Shown: positions 36,251 to 47,449 of the stretch, one piece after another
Layout: each line of letters starts with the position of its first letter
Numbering within the stretch: the first letter of the stretch is position 1
Assembly: GCF_008831285.2 (NCBI RefSeq)
Contig: NC_045138.2
Span: 36,695,115-36,759,114, forward strand
Reading direction: 5' to 3'
Length of the DNA stretch: 64,000 bases
From: Nymphaea colorata
Taxonomy: Eukaryota > Streptophyta > Magnoliopsida > Nymphaeales > Nymphaeaceae
Program-made: the position numbers and the translations under genes
The notes under the pieces: model-generated
Databases searched by the model: none
Told to the model about the DNA's origin: nothing
The model's input: the letters and a program-made list of their open reading frames with translations, nothing else

Positions 36251-39222
36251 CTACATAGTTCTTTGAATGGTGAACTCGAAAATGACCCCTTCATGGTTTC
36301 CGACTTTCGATCTGGTCCCCTGCACTTCACTCACTTGCAGTCCATGTTGGGTGGCCTCCTCGATAACCAACTCATCTAGACTGTTCAAAAGTTGGAAAAC
36401 AGAGAAAGGATCAGCATGGCACAGTGACTCCTCGAGACTGATCTATCATTATGCACCATAAATCAAGGCGCATTGGTTATCAAACAGAAACATGATTCAG
36501 TGACTAAGACCTATATAACAATGTCAAAGTTCTAGTTGCTGAAAAAAATGGTATAATGAATGGTTATCAAACAGAAACATCATTCAGTGATTAAGACCTA
36601 TATAACAATGACAAAGCTCTAGTTGCTGAAAAAAGGGGTATAATGGACCGTTAAGGAATTACGTCCTGGCACGGGATACATATGCTAGCAAGAATTTGCA
36701 CCCCCTCCCCTTGAACAGAAGCAGCTGCACAACTGTGTCAAAAAGCAAAGGAATGCTCGAATGCTGGAAGCATGTATATTTGTCAAGGAAACGAAAAGGA
36801 TAAAAAAGAATTGTTAACAAGCTTAAACCAAACAAAAACAGAAAAAGATGACACCTCCAAGAATTAGATCAAATCCTCATGGATGTGTCTCTAAACCAAG
36901 CAAAAGAAGAACAGATGGGTAGGATACAAATATCAGCTCCGAGAATTAGATCAAATCCACCGGGATGTCTCTGCAAAATTTCCTTCAATTGACTGTTATT
37001 GCCCCATTCTAGTTTTTCAGCAAACGAATCTGCAGTCGATATAAAGGGAAAACAGATGACCTTGACCAGCATAAATACCAGCAATGCACTCAATCTCAAT
37101 CGGTCATGGATTAAGCCATAAGGTTTCAGTCCATAAATTAAGTAAATTAGGGCCTCTCACCTGCATGAGACACTGTTCCTGAAGAATGCACATCTATATT
37201 CTTCTTCAGCACCTGAAGGCAGAAGATTATGTAAAGCAACTCCAAAGCATGGAAAATCCTTGAAGTATTACATTGAACATATAACATCCTATGCGATTGA
37301 AACTCTAATGTTAATATTACTGAATCCTTTTAATATACTAATTTCATAAAATTAACCATCAAAACCATAAGACTGTAAAAGTTGATGTTGATTAGCCAAT
37401 TCATCAATATTGAGACAGCATTCTACTCCTTCCACTTTTAGCATGTCATTGCTATTATGTATAATAACATAAGGAATTGTCATCTTGCACCAAAATGGTG
37501 ATATGAAGCATGTCAACCTAAACTCTAAAATTTAAAGCGGTTTGAAGACATTCATGTATTTAAGCATTAACTAGCATTCCGGGTTCCACCAATACTAAAC
37601 ATGAAAGGGTAGGGATGTGAAGATGTTACAGAGTGATCCTTGCCTTAATTACTTCATCATTGTGGTCAGTCAACACGATTTCACGACAGAATCGGCTACA
37701 AAGTATTCCTGTAACCCCTGAAAGCAAAAAATGGAAACCTTAGGGTTGAAGGACCCTCCAGAGCTCAATATGCAATCAAAGAATGCAATGGAAACAAAGA
37801 AGAGTAAATGTATCTCACACACCAACACACATCTATAAGCATGACATATGTGAGCAGACATCGGTTTCCCTTCATAGTTGATGCAAATCATCCTTACAGT
37901 TACAGTTATTCTGAGAACGAGTTTCCAGACAATTAGATGGAAAGTTACCTAATTTTTCTTTTTCTTGAGGGTGTTCTTTCTTCAACTAGCAAAACAATGT
38001 CTGCGCGTGCATTTTTGTTCTATTGGCATCATAACTCATCCAGAAGCAGTAATTTTCCACTAGGGGATCTAAACCCATTCAACTTCTCGTTCTGTTAAGT
38101 GGGTACAGTTCCAGCAGTTGCTAGGAGAATCTATCCTACTTCTCAGAAAAGATGATTGTATCCAAAGAAAATCCGTTTCTTTGCATTTATTTCCAATAAG
38201 ATGAAGCTGAATATTCTGCTAACTCAAAAGCAGCAACAGATGTTCGTGGAAATCATGTAAGGCCAGAGTAGGTCTTCACTGTGGAGGAAAGGGCCACGTG
38301 GTTTTTACGCACCTAGGCAAGGACCAAGGTTGTGATTCTCACGTGCAAAATCGAAAACGAAAGGTAACAGGAGCATAATATTCAAACATCAGTCCTTCGA
38401 CCTACTCAATTGCATATATCTCAGCAATGCGGTAGAACTGCCTCCCATATTCATAAGGCTCAACCAAGCGCGGAATTGCGCGCAAGAAGAGAGAGACAGA
38501 AAAAATATTTGGCACAAACTAAACGAATTACCAACACCAGAACCCAATTCGATAATGGAGCGCCCATGAAGTATCTGCTTATTGTTTGAGAGGTAGTTAT
38601 TCAGAAGCTCAGCACCAGGCCATACCAACTGGCCAGTAAGGTCATAATCAGCTACAAAACAAATAATCAACAGGAATCCAATCAGACATTACCCTTTTCA
38701 ACATGAAAGAAACAGCAAATAAAAGCAAGACCAACGCTGAAAGCTCAAACGATATAAAATCTTGACCCTTGCAATTTGAGATACACAAACATCATATTTC
38801 AGAACTTAGTCTAGCACAGAAACCATTCCAAGAGCCTGATTCCCAACCACATCATAACAGTTTGAAGAGTACACGTAATGTCCAGTAATCATTTCTTCTT
38901 TGCAACAGCAATAAATAAAAGAAAAAAAATCACATTTTCACCAGGGAATATGGCGAATATGGCCAAGAACCATACTTGAGGCAGATTGTAAGCAGAAAAG
39001 TTGGAGTACTTCGTCCCCATATTTGAAAGTGGTCAATTGGTAGCTACAAACAAAGAAAGAGGAAGGAAATCATCCGACGGTCAAACCCTTGGATCACCAG
39101 AAAACGCAATTACAAAGAAAACAGAAAGGTTTCCTGACGTCTTACTCGTCGTTGATGAAGAATGACTCGTCTAAACAGATGATATCGTCTTCGTCGCCGC
39201 CACTTTGCATCGCGCTCTCCAT
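36251..39222 (-). CDS. METTL21-like (methyltransferase family 16) SAM-dependent protein methyltransferase, 243 aa, 8 exons
   Basis: Exons on the minus strand: 39222-39146, 39043-38976, 38651-38532, 37717-37644, 37212-37161, 37029-36928, 36771-36663 and 36380-36251 (TAG), giving 244 codons in one frame. The N-terminus is acidic (MESAMQSGGDEDDIICLDE). Then come the family's substrate-side phrase TGQLVWPGAELLNNYL, SAM motif I IIELGSGVGVTGILCSR (about 80-96), LTDHNDEVIKVLKKNI (motif II area), and FDLILGADICF, which supplies the Asp-x-x-Phe/Tyr motif of this family, followed by LLAYVSRAR. Relatives methylate lysines or other residues on cytosolic proteins such as chaperones and elongation factors; the substrate here is unknown. 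Two introns are unusual. Intron 4 starts with GC, and intron 6 looks U12-type with an AT 3' end. If intron 6 used another 3' site, the frame would break after ADI. The exon 6/7 junction is therefore the least certain part. Confidence 0.87.
36475..36648. repeat. Imperfect 87-bp tandem duplication in methyltransferase intron 7
   Basis: Copies at 36475-36561 and 36562-36648 both begin GGTTATCAAACAGAAACAT and end in GGTATAATG. They differ at only a few positions, so the duplication is fairly recent. Wholly intronic (intron 36381-36662). Confidence 0.9.
36772..36927 (-). other. Probable U12-type intron with GT-AT termini (methyltransferase intron 6)
   Basis: The 5' end on the minus strand is GTATCCTAC, matching the U12 consensus (A/G)TATCCT at its first seven bases. 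Near the 3' end TTCCTTGAC (36790-36782) is a perfect match to the U12 branch-point consensus TTCCTTRAY. To continue the reading frame into FQHSSIPLLF the intron must end ...ATACAT, 11 bases after the branch adenosine, which is the normal spacing for this intron class. The nearby AG (36764-36763) and AC (36775-36774) give a wrong frame. Confidence 0.55.
36855..36890 (-). repeat. Partial copy of the exon 6 3' end inside methyltransferase intron 6
   Basis: On the minus strand this copy shares GGATTTGATCTAATTCT and the flanking ACATCC and GGAG with the end of exon 6 (about 36975-36933). It is bounded by TTTAG upstream and GGAG/GTG downstream, so it looks like a relic of an exon-intron duplication. 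Confidence 0.75.
37213..37643 (-). other. GC-AG intron (methyltransferase intron 4)
   Basis: The exon 4 end reads ATTAAG followed by GCAAGG, and the next exon starts after CTTCAG. No GT lies at this position. The frame EVIK / VLKKNI is uninterrupted. AAG/GCAAG is the strong-consensus context in which GC donors are normally tolerated by the major spliceosome. Confidence 0.8.
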
Positions 39223-41576
39223 TTTATGTCTGGAATCGTGGCCCTCTGTGACGGCGAATCCGGAAGCGAGGATATTTAACGCCGTATAACTTCAAATTAT
39301 AACCTGCTGATTTGAAGAATTTGGGCGTTATAGACGTTAAAATGAAAAAATCAAGTTGGAAGCAAGTGGAAGAGGGGGAGCAGGTTGTAAGAGGAGACAT
39401 ACAGAGGTTGAGATTTTCTTCTTTATTTCTTAATTAAAGGAGTAAACGAAGATGGAAAATTTACTTAACATATTTCTATTTCTTGATTAGGGTTTGAGTT
39501 TTGTGGCGAAATCATTTCTGCCTTATCCGCCAAATTGAGAAATAAACTTTCTCATATGCTTTTTCTGGCATGGTGTTTTACCTTTTCCCTGCAAAATGTT
39601 CTTCCTTTTGTGGTTAATAATCGAAGAACTACCTTCAACAGTAAAAAAAAAAAAAGAACATTCTTATTAGACAAAGCAAAAGTCCCAACAAAGCCATGAA
39701 CCCAAATCATGAGATTTTTTTTCGTTTTAATCTGTTTTATAATGTAATTTTAAATATGTATAAAAGACTGTATGTATATGTGCGTGTATAAGTTCACTTC
39801 AATCTAGAATCGGTTTATGTAGTTAAATTCAAATGTCTGTTTATCTACATTTGATTTCTTCAACAGCTTATAGTAGTCCAGGTACTTGATATTCAAAATC
39901 GCTTCTGAAGTTTCTGATCCGTTCTAGAGATTCAGATACCTTCCGTTTACGTGCATCAAAATGCCTCACTGTTACAGATCTATCTTCATCTGTAGCTGTT
40001 ACCGACTGCTTGAATGGCAAAACATGGAAGAACAATTTTGCTTGCTCAAGAACATTGTAAGTTACCTAAAAACAAGGGTAGTCTCGACGCAATTCATGAT
40101 ATGGGTCGGCATGTATCCAAAACCGATTCATGTCCATAATTAGATGCAATTTATTGCATATCAGATTAAAATCCAAAACCAGGTATCCAAGATCAACAAA
40201 AGACTATTCTAGGCATAAATCACGTACTTCAATGATCTTTAATCCCAATTTTCAGAATAAATTTTATAACCAACCTGGATACATCACATATAAAATGGTC
40301 TTTAATCTCAATTTTCAGAATACTCTTCCAGAATTAACCAGGTCTAAATAAATATAACTGATCCACACAAACAAAAATGTAGGCATAAATCACATATTAA
40401 ATTGGTCTCTAAAATGAAATACCATATGCTAGACTAAGATCCAAAACGAGGTCCAAATAAACACGGAAGTTCCACAAAAAACAATTGTATTTATAAATCA
40501 CCTACCAAAATGGTGTATAGTTATTCAGAATAAGCTAACATCGCATATTAGACTGATATCCAAAAGCAGGGCCAAATAAATATACGAGATCCAGAAAAAT
40601 TAGTTATAGGCATAACTCACATATTAATAAGGTCATTAATGTCAAGTTTCAGAATAATTAATTATAATTAATAGATAGCCAAAACGAAATAAAAACAGGC
40701 GACGGTGCATGTGTCTTTGAGCGCCGGAGAGGATGGCCGGAGCCTCCTCCACAAAGAAGGTAGGCGGCAGCCATGGCCGCCCTGCTGAAAGTAACGGAGC
40801 TAGGTGTTGGCTGCTGTCGGCTACTGCCCACACGAAGGCTCACTGCAAAACCTCACCATATCTGAGTTGGTGATCATTAGATTAGATTACGGAGTTGCTC
40901 ATCAGCCAAAAAATCTCGTCGTCCACTGTCTGCTGCCATTCGTTCTCGTAGCCAGCGGAAGGAAGGAAGTGTTGAGAGAGAGGAGAGCCGCGAGGAGAAG
41001 GCATGCATGGAGTTGGAGAGGATTTGTAGGTGTGGAGGAAGAGCTGTGCAGCTCTGATGCACGCCCAAACAGGATATGATTCATATGAAGTAGGATGGAT
41101 TGATTGGTTGTCTTTCGTGCATGCAACTAGTCGACTCCCTCCCTTTTAAGATATATATTTATGCAAAGCATGCATGCTAACCTCTAGAAAGCATTCGGTA
41201 AGAAGAATATTGTATCTTTACAAGAGGTCTTTTCGAAAGTACTGCTTCTTTGTTTGAAGAGTATAACTATTTCGAGCGTTCCTTTGATTATTGGATCTAA
41301 GAACATGACTTATAATCGCCCCATATTGATTGAAACAGGAATAGGATGTTCTTGGAGCATGTGTGTCAACGCAATGCTCTTCTTATCAAACCCTCTCCGA
41401 AATCTCAATCTTGACTTTGAATTTCATACTACAAACTGCAGAACTGAGCCCAAATCTAATACATATATATACATACTTCTTTCTTCTAAGATCATCCCAT
41501 TTCGCATGCAAGTCATTATTTCAAATAATAATAATGAAAAAGAATAATAAAATTTTAAAAAAAGAAAAAAAATTTG
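39223..41576. other. Intergenic with many short repeated phrases
   Basis: 39223-39540 is the leader and promoter side of the methyltransferase gene. From about 40130 to 40680, phrases such as ATAAATCACATATTA, TGGTCTTTAATC and CCAAAA(A/C)C recur irregularly, suggesting decayed tandem or transposon sequence. 40690-41070 is a GC-richer patch with overlapping short ORFs on both strands (60-90 codons) that I cannot assign to a family. Confidence 0.4.
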
Positions 41577-41870
41577 AGGGAGGGTGCTAATGATTGCGGG
41601 AGGGGGGGTGGGCACGCCGAGCGGCCGAGGGGGAGTCAGGGAGGGGCATCGGGGGTGGCGCACGGCCCGACCGACTCTGAGACGTGCCGCGCCACTGTCG
41701 GCCCAAAGCGCAGCCCCAAGATGATTGCTTCCTCCCACGCCTCTGTCCCGCCCTTTCCACGCGCCCCCTCTTCACTGGCGCCATTCGTTGACGTGGACGC
41801 CAAGTAGGATGTCACGCGTACATGGCCGTTCCTTCACGTGAGCCTCGCCCGCCTCCCACGTGCCTCGCCC
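41577..41870. promoter_or_regulatory. GC-rich block with G-runs and paired G-boxes
   Basis: 41577-41660 on the plus strand holds at least five runs of three or more G (for example GGGAGGGGGGGTGGG at 41598-41612), enough for a G-quadruplex. CACGTG G-boxes lie at 41835-41840 and 41857-41862, with GACGTGG nearby and a further CACGTG at 42207-42212. The composition contrasts strongly with the AT-rich flanks. No gene starts next to it, so its role is unknown. Confidence 0.45.
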
Positions 41871-44040
41871 CCTTGGACGAAATGCCCCCTGCCCTCTTAC
41901 TGAATTCACATGCTCTATCCTCTGCATACATGGAAAGACCACGGCCACATAATTTAACGTATATAATATAAGGTTTCTTCTACATAATAACCACCAACAA
42001 ATATAAAAACTACATGTCGATTAAGTTGAACAAAATATGCAGATGTAATGTCAATTGTCAAATGAGTGTGCCGGCGAGACGCTGCGTCCGTTTCATTTCC
42101 ATCGTTAGTGGAGGGAGGGAAGGATGGAATCGATTGATATAATATTCCTGTCCGTCAATGGAAAAGTCAAAAGTCATTTTGGTCTGGACGGAAGACTGAA
42201 GGCATGCACGTGTGAACGCAACTGACAGAGGCTGAGGCCAAGTTGGCCAACCCCATGGCAGATCGACGGCCGAGCTCGCAAGAAATGGCGGAAAGTTGGA
42301 CAGAAAAAGAAATCCCGGCGAGATTCTTGGCCGTCCACAGAGAGGGGGAGAAAGAAAGGGTAGGTGGAAGTTCCGAGACCGGGCCATCATGAAGACCAGG
42401 GAAGCAGATGTTTCAGTACGATTCTTCTTCCTTTTGGAGAGCAGGACTTGCCAGGTTCTATAAGAGGACGCCATCTCGTTTGCTTCGATTTAAGTTCGAC
42501 CGGGGGGTCTTGGTTCGATCATCAGATGGCCATTTAGTTCGGAAAAGTTATTTCCGAACGGTCTTCTGCTAAAGCCAACTTGATGATATTCCGTCGCCGG
42601 CACGTAGTCTTGGGTAGCCGTTTCGTCTTTCTCTGTTTGTCTGCGACCACGAGGACGGCTCAGAAACGGACGAACTTCAATTTTTGGGGTCACAGGAACA
42701 TGAACAAAAAAGTATTTGGAACAGAAAGATCTTATTTTAGTTCCTCGGTCAGATTTCCTCCGGATCTCATAAACGTGCCTTGCCTTCTTGTTCTTATCTG
42801 GAAAAATCTTGCACAAATAAACCAAAAGCTCGATTATGCAAAATCTTCGGTGTGTTGACAAATTCCTAGGAGATCCTAATTTATATGGTATTGATGTATC
42901 CGTCGGGGATACCTTGAAAAGTAGTGAAAAGAATTAGGTTCCCCACATTGTTGCAGGAAAATGAGTTCCGCCAGACCACAAGAAGTTGGCGAAAACCTCA
43001 TCTTCAATAACCCATAATGGCGGTCAAGGAGTCACGTCCACGTACGTTACAAAAACCTGTTCTGCTTCCTTATTCGAACAAGTTCCTTAGTTCGAATTCC
43101 AGCATCAACATCAGAAACGATTACCATTGTGGCTCCACCACCCGGTATCGAGCCACTTGGCTTTTAATGATGGAGAAAGGAATCGGGTGATTACAACAAG
43201 AGGAAATTGAAGTAATTCACCTTTGATTTCATACCGAATGATATTGAAGTCTCCCATCTATATTTATTCCGTTTTAGATTAATTTATAATTCAGCTTCAT
43301 TTCTCTGCCTTTTTTTTTTTTCGGAACTCGAAAGGACAAAACTACAATAATTAGAGCCGCGAATGCTTCTTCGTAATGCTCAGTGATTTGATTTTAAATG
43401 CCAGAATTTAGTTTTTACCATATGTAATAAATATCACCATTACAAACTCAGGTAGCTCCACCATCTCCCTCCCTCGATCTCTCTTTCCAAGAAACAAAGA
43501 TAATAATACTGGCAACATCTAATGAGCAGCATGGTCTTTCTAAATTGCTCAGTTCCAACGTTTCGGCAGCATCAGCAGAAAGAGGAAATATATATCTTAC
43601 ATCCCATACTCATACCCTACTAAACCATTACAAAAAGAGAGAGCGTTCCACGCTTTGGATTTAGATGGCCCAGTCTCCTACGCCTATCCATTCCGGCATT
43701 TTGGCACAGTAACTCCGGTGCTCAAAATGAACAGAATCTAATTTCATGACTTCAATGTTCCATTGCATCCCCAAAAACCAATACCATCTGGACTCCAATC
43801 AAAATCTCCAAAGAGAATGAACATCCATGTCTCCAGAAAGCTTCCTTTTAGGCAAAGAAAGCTTCGTTCTCCTCACAATTAGATACCGTTCCTTCTACTC
43901 ATGGAGGTAGAAGAAGAAGAAGAAGAAGAATGACAGACCAACATTTCCTACAGTTTCAGCAAACCCCATCAACGGAAAGACAAAGCAACTCTACACTAAC
44001 TTTACAGGAGATGAGTATCAGAAGGCCAAAACCCATATCT
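41871..44040. other. Intergenic upstream of bHLH 3' end
   Basis: Two minus-strand ORFs (42474-42058, 138 codons, and 42861-42490, 123 codons) have no recognisable domain. The rest is AT-rich. The bHLH 3' UTR should lie just before 44041, in the area with the GAA repeat at 43909-43930. Confidence 0.45.
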
Positions 44041-45545
44041 TCAAATTGTCCTGCGCTCCATTCTCTGACGTTTCCCGGTGGAGCTCTCCCCGCCATTGCG
44101 CTCCATCACCGCCTTGAGAGCTTCCTGTATGCAGCCAACCGCCGACTCGCCGGATTCCTCGTCACCGGTGACGAATAGCACATTCACCATCCTCCCTCCA
44201 AGCGTGGCTATCTCGGCCTTGAGGGTCCGCAGGCGCAAGGTCTTCAACGTCCTGATGAGCTCCGGCAAGATGTCAGTCCGGTCATCGCAGCAAAAGGACG
44301 CACGGATCACAGACCTTCCATCGCCGGAAGGCTCGCCTGAAAGCACGCTCACTTCGTCAGTTTCAGTCGGAACGAGGCTGAATTCCGCAAGCTCCGACGT
44401 CCGGCGCTTCAGCTCCTTCACGTGCCTAATCACCTCTGCCAGCAGCGATGCCTTGTCGGTCTGTCATTAGATAATCAAATGATGAAAAAACACCAAACTC
44501 TTAGATGGTCCCTCTAACAATCCTTGCTTGAATCTGCACCAACTTATCTAGATATAGTGGGATATTGCATTCTGTACTGAAATACACATCCCAACATAAG
44601 ATCTAAAAAAATTATGGAAAATCGGTGCACCTTATAAGGACAACACTGCAACTGTTAGTGCATGTATAGGTTTCAGAACTGGATGCCCAGTCGGTGTGGC
44701 ATCATAAACCAGGACTAGAAAAAGAGAAATTTTGGTTTCAATTTGATGGAGTATACACATTCTTTAAGAGAGTGGCTGCAGTGCCAAAGATTCTCCTAAT
44801 GACTGTCGCCCCATGGCGATCATGGTGTCTACGGAAGCGGAGAACGAGGAGGGGGTTACTGTTGCTTCGCTTTGTGCCTCCCCGAGTGAATATCACCAGA
44901 GTGAGGCAAAAGGCGTCCAGCTTTCCTGTCACCAACGAAAGAAAGAAAACCCTAACCCCAGAAAGTCTTCTTCTATTTTCATCTGCCATCTCCAACACCA
45001 ACACAAGATACAGAGAAGAAAAGCAAAAGATGCTTAATCATGAGCCATGCCCATCAACCATCTAACTCAACGTCTTGACAGACGGACAGACAGAAAGAGA
45101 GAGAGCGAGAGAGAGAGAGAGATACTTTTGTGGTGTTGGGGAGCAGGCTTCTGAGAGTAGCCAGATGGGTGTTTATCCGTTCCCTCCGTCGCCGCTCGGC
45201 CTCGCTGTGGCTCCTTGACGCGGCGACTGCCTTAGCATCTACCGCCTCAGCCGGGTGAACGACTCCGCTGGAGACGTCGTGAAGAACGCCGCCGTGGAAC
45301 CCCAGAAAGCGGCTGGACGATGGTGGCCCTGCCAGGCAGCCACTCGGGATCCCTTGGTACTCGGGCCCCGTTGCGGCGGCAAAGGAGAAGGTGGGAGCCG
45401 ACGGGAAGACGAGGTGATTAGTCGGAATTCTAACGTTCCTGTCGTGATAAGGCCCGAAACCAGGGGCGGACACTGCCGGAGCCTGGGCCATCCCCGAGAA
45501 GGGCATGGGTGGGGAGTGGTCGGTTTGCATGGGTAAGCATCTCAT
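44041..45545 (-). CDS. bHLH transcription factor with C-terminal ACT-like domain, 279 aa, 2 exons
   Basis: Exons on the minus strand: 45545-45126 and 44460-44041 (TGA), with a phase-0 GT-AG intron. The N-terminal 100 residues are Pro/Ser/Ala-rich and low in complexity. The basic region SHSEAERRRRERINTHLATL has His113, Glu117 and Arg121, the H-E-R set that reads E-box/G-box DNA (CACGTG). Helix 1 is cut by the intron at LLPNTTK / TDKASLLAEV, a position typical of the plant bHLH30/32/106/107 (AIG1-like) group. After helix 2 (IRHVKELKRR) the chain continues through VSVLSGEPSGDGRSVIRASFCCDDRTDILPELI to a beta-alpha pattern ending in AEIATLGGRMVNVLFVT, as in the ACT-like dimerisation domains of these factors. 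An in-frame TTG-led extension precedes the chosen ATG. A second ATG six codons in is also possible. The upstream region contains a G-box (46017-46022). The intron carries a GA microsatellite (about 45097-45121). Confidence 0.94.
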
Positions 45546-46016
45546 TGAGAAAATGAGCAGTTTCAACCCTCGAAAACACAGATCGAGGCTGGAGTTTTCA
45601 GGCGATGGTAGTGCCGTTGGCCGGAGGCCGGTGGGGGATTCTGGCGGCGAATTTTCCAGCGGAAGAGGTTGGCAGAAAGGTGGAGGTGAGTTGGAGAGGG
45701 TTCTTTTGGGAGCTCCTTCGTCCGCTTGCCTCCAGTTTTCCCCCCTTTTTAACGTATGCGTTTCTCGCTTTTCCCTCTGCGCAATTACGGCTGTGGACCA
45801 GCCTGCTCCACATATTTACGTTCTTGTCCTCTTCATGCTTCATGCCAACGTCACCGCCTTCTTTTCCCCTTGAACTGGATGAGGAGCTTGTCTGGAATGT
45901 TGGTCTGTTCGGACCTTTACTGGATCCAACCGCTTCTGAGATACGGGCTCTTCTAGGAATTGGATCTGGGTATGGCTGGACTCGACCCGAATATGTGGGC
46001 CCGGTGAACTTCGCTT

Positions 46017-46022
46017 CACGTG
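46017..46022. promoter_or_regulatory. G-box (CACGTG) upstream of the bHLH gene
   Basis: A perfect CACGTG palindrome about 470 bases upstream of the bHLH start codon. It is the site class bound by H-E-R bHLH factors and bZIPs. Function is inferred only. Confidence 0.3.
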
Positions 46023-46816
46023 GAGCGTGCGGCTTCTGGTGGGACCGGCACGTTGAAAGAAAGGTTACTCCAGCATAATGGGCTGAGGGCCGGCTTAGGT
46101 GGGGGAAAAGAAGTGAAAGAAAATGCTCTTTTAGCTATCGACGAAAAGCTGATCTTCGAATTACTATTTGGGTTGGCAAATGATAGATTTATAAGTTTTG
46201 TTTAAGTTAGATTTAGCCAAGACCCTTATCAAATTTATGTCGATGAAGGTACACTTCACATATTAATTCTATATGTTTTCAAGTTTAATTAAGCCTAGAG
46301 TTCTGATTCTAACCAAGAGGACCGAACCTCTGTTCATATCCCAATATACAAGCGAAAATACAGATCTTTTCTGTCAGTTATCTGCCCAAATGTTCTCAAG
46401 AAATCAACCAACAAAGCTACACCTAAACACTCCCAAAATCTATAAATTAAACACGAAATATACTATATTAGTGCAATAGAGACGTTTACTGCATGCTCAA
46501 GAAAAATATATGCTAAGATTTGGCCATACAAGCTTTTCTTTTCTTTCTTCATGTCATGTGAGAATAGGTAGCCAGAGGAGCCTAAAGAAATTGGTGCAAT
46601 GGATTGGGCAAGTACTAGTACACGATTAGTTTATATGTTTTCAGAGATATCTTGAAGGAACGATAGATAGGAAGGATAAGAGCTTGAGCTTTTAACGGGG
46701 ATGATAGGATGAGGATGTTAGGATGAAATATTCTTTTACTCGCCTAAACCAAAATGGATAGAAAAAACAAACCACAAAACATTAATGGAAACATGAACAT
46801 CCCCTAATTCGAGTAG

Positions 46817-46868
46817 GACACATAAGATATTCACTCTAAAATAAGACACATAAGATATTCACTCTAAA
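46817..46868. repeat. 28-bp tandem repeat, about 1.9 copies
   Basis: GACACATAAGATATTCACTC occurs at 46817 and again at 46845, with a period of 28 bases. Confidence 0.9.
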
Positions 46869-47449
46869 GCAGCACCTTAGGAGGATGTTTCGAAAATGTG
46901 GGATTGAATGTCCGGAGAAAGTTGGTCTCGATTTTTCTAGCACATGGTCAAGAATTCTGACATTATATTTCATCTGATTAAAAGGTGCGTGAATTAAGTA
47001 TATCCTAATGAGAAGAATAAGAAAACCACGCTTTCAGCAATCAAACACGCCCAACAAAACGTCGAAAATGGATAATGTCTATGCTCCGCTCCGTCTCCTA
47101 ACGCAAAGAGGAAGCAGCTCTTCGCTTCCGCCTTCACGGTTCTGCTCTCCAATAGTTTTCACGGCTGATGTAGACGACGATGCTCGTGGCCCTGGTAAAC
47201 GGGGGCAGTAAAGCATTATTTGCTGCTCTAGTTGCATCCCCACTTCGATTATTTCCTCCGCTTTTACTTATTTGCTATTGCCGTTTCTGTTTGGAAACCC
47301 ACCATTTCTGACATCTGGTTGCAGAATAAACGGCGGCCTAATCCTGTGACGATTCGCGTTATCATTCGGACTGAGAAGATAATCAGTTACAGAGGAGAGA
47401 GAGAGAAAACCAGACTAGGATTTAGACGGACGTTGGCACTGGGGTGGAA

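Noticed and set aside
42058-42474. 138-codon minus-strand ORF
   Set aside because: No family recognised and no splice or leader context; composition explains its length.
42490-42861. 123-codon minus-strand ORF
   Set aside because: No recognisable motif, and a 92-codon ORF runs on the opposite strand over the same bases.
44041-45545. Classifying the bHLH as a named MYC or PIF gene
   Set aside because: The flanking domains do not match MYC or PIF proteins; the intron position and C-terminal ACT-like pattern fit the bHLH30/106-type group, and no specific symbol is safe.
45605-46078. 157-codon plus-strand ORF upstream of the bHLH gene
   Set aside because: Lies antisense to the GC-rich leader and promoter of the bHLH gene; first codon is not a well-supported start and no domain is visible.
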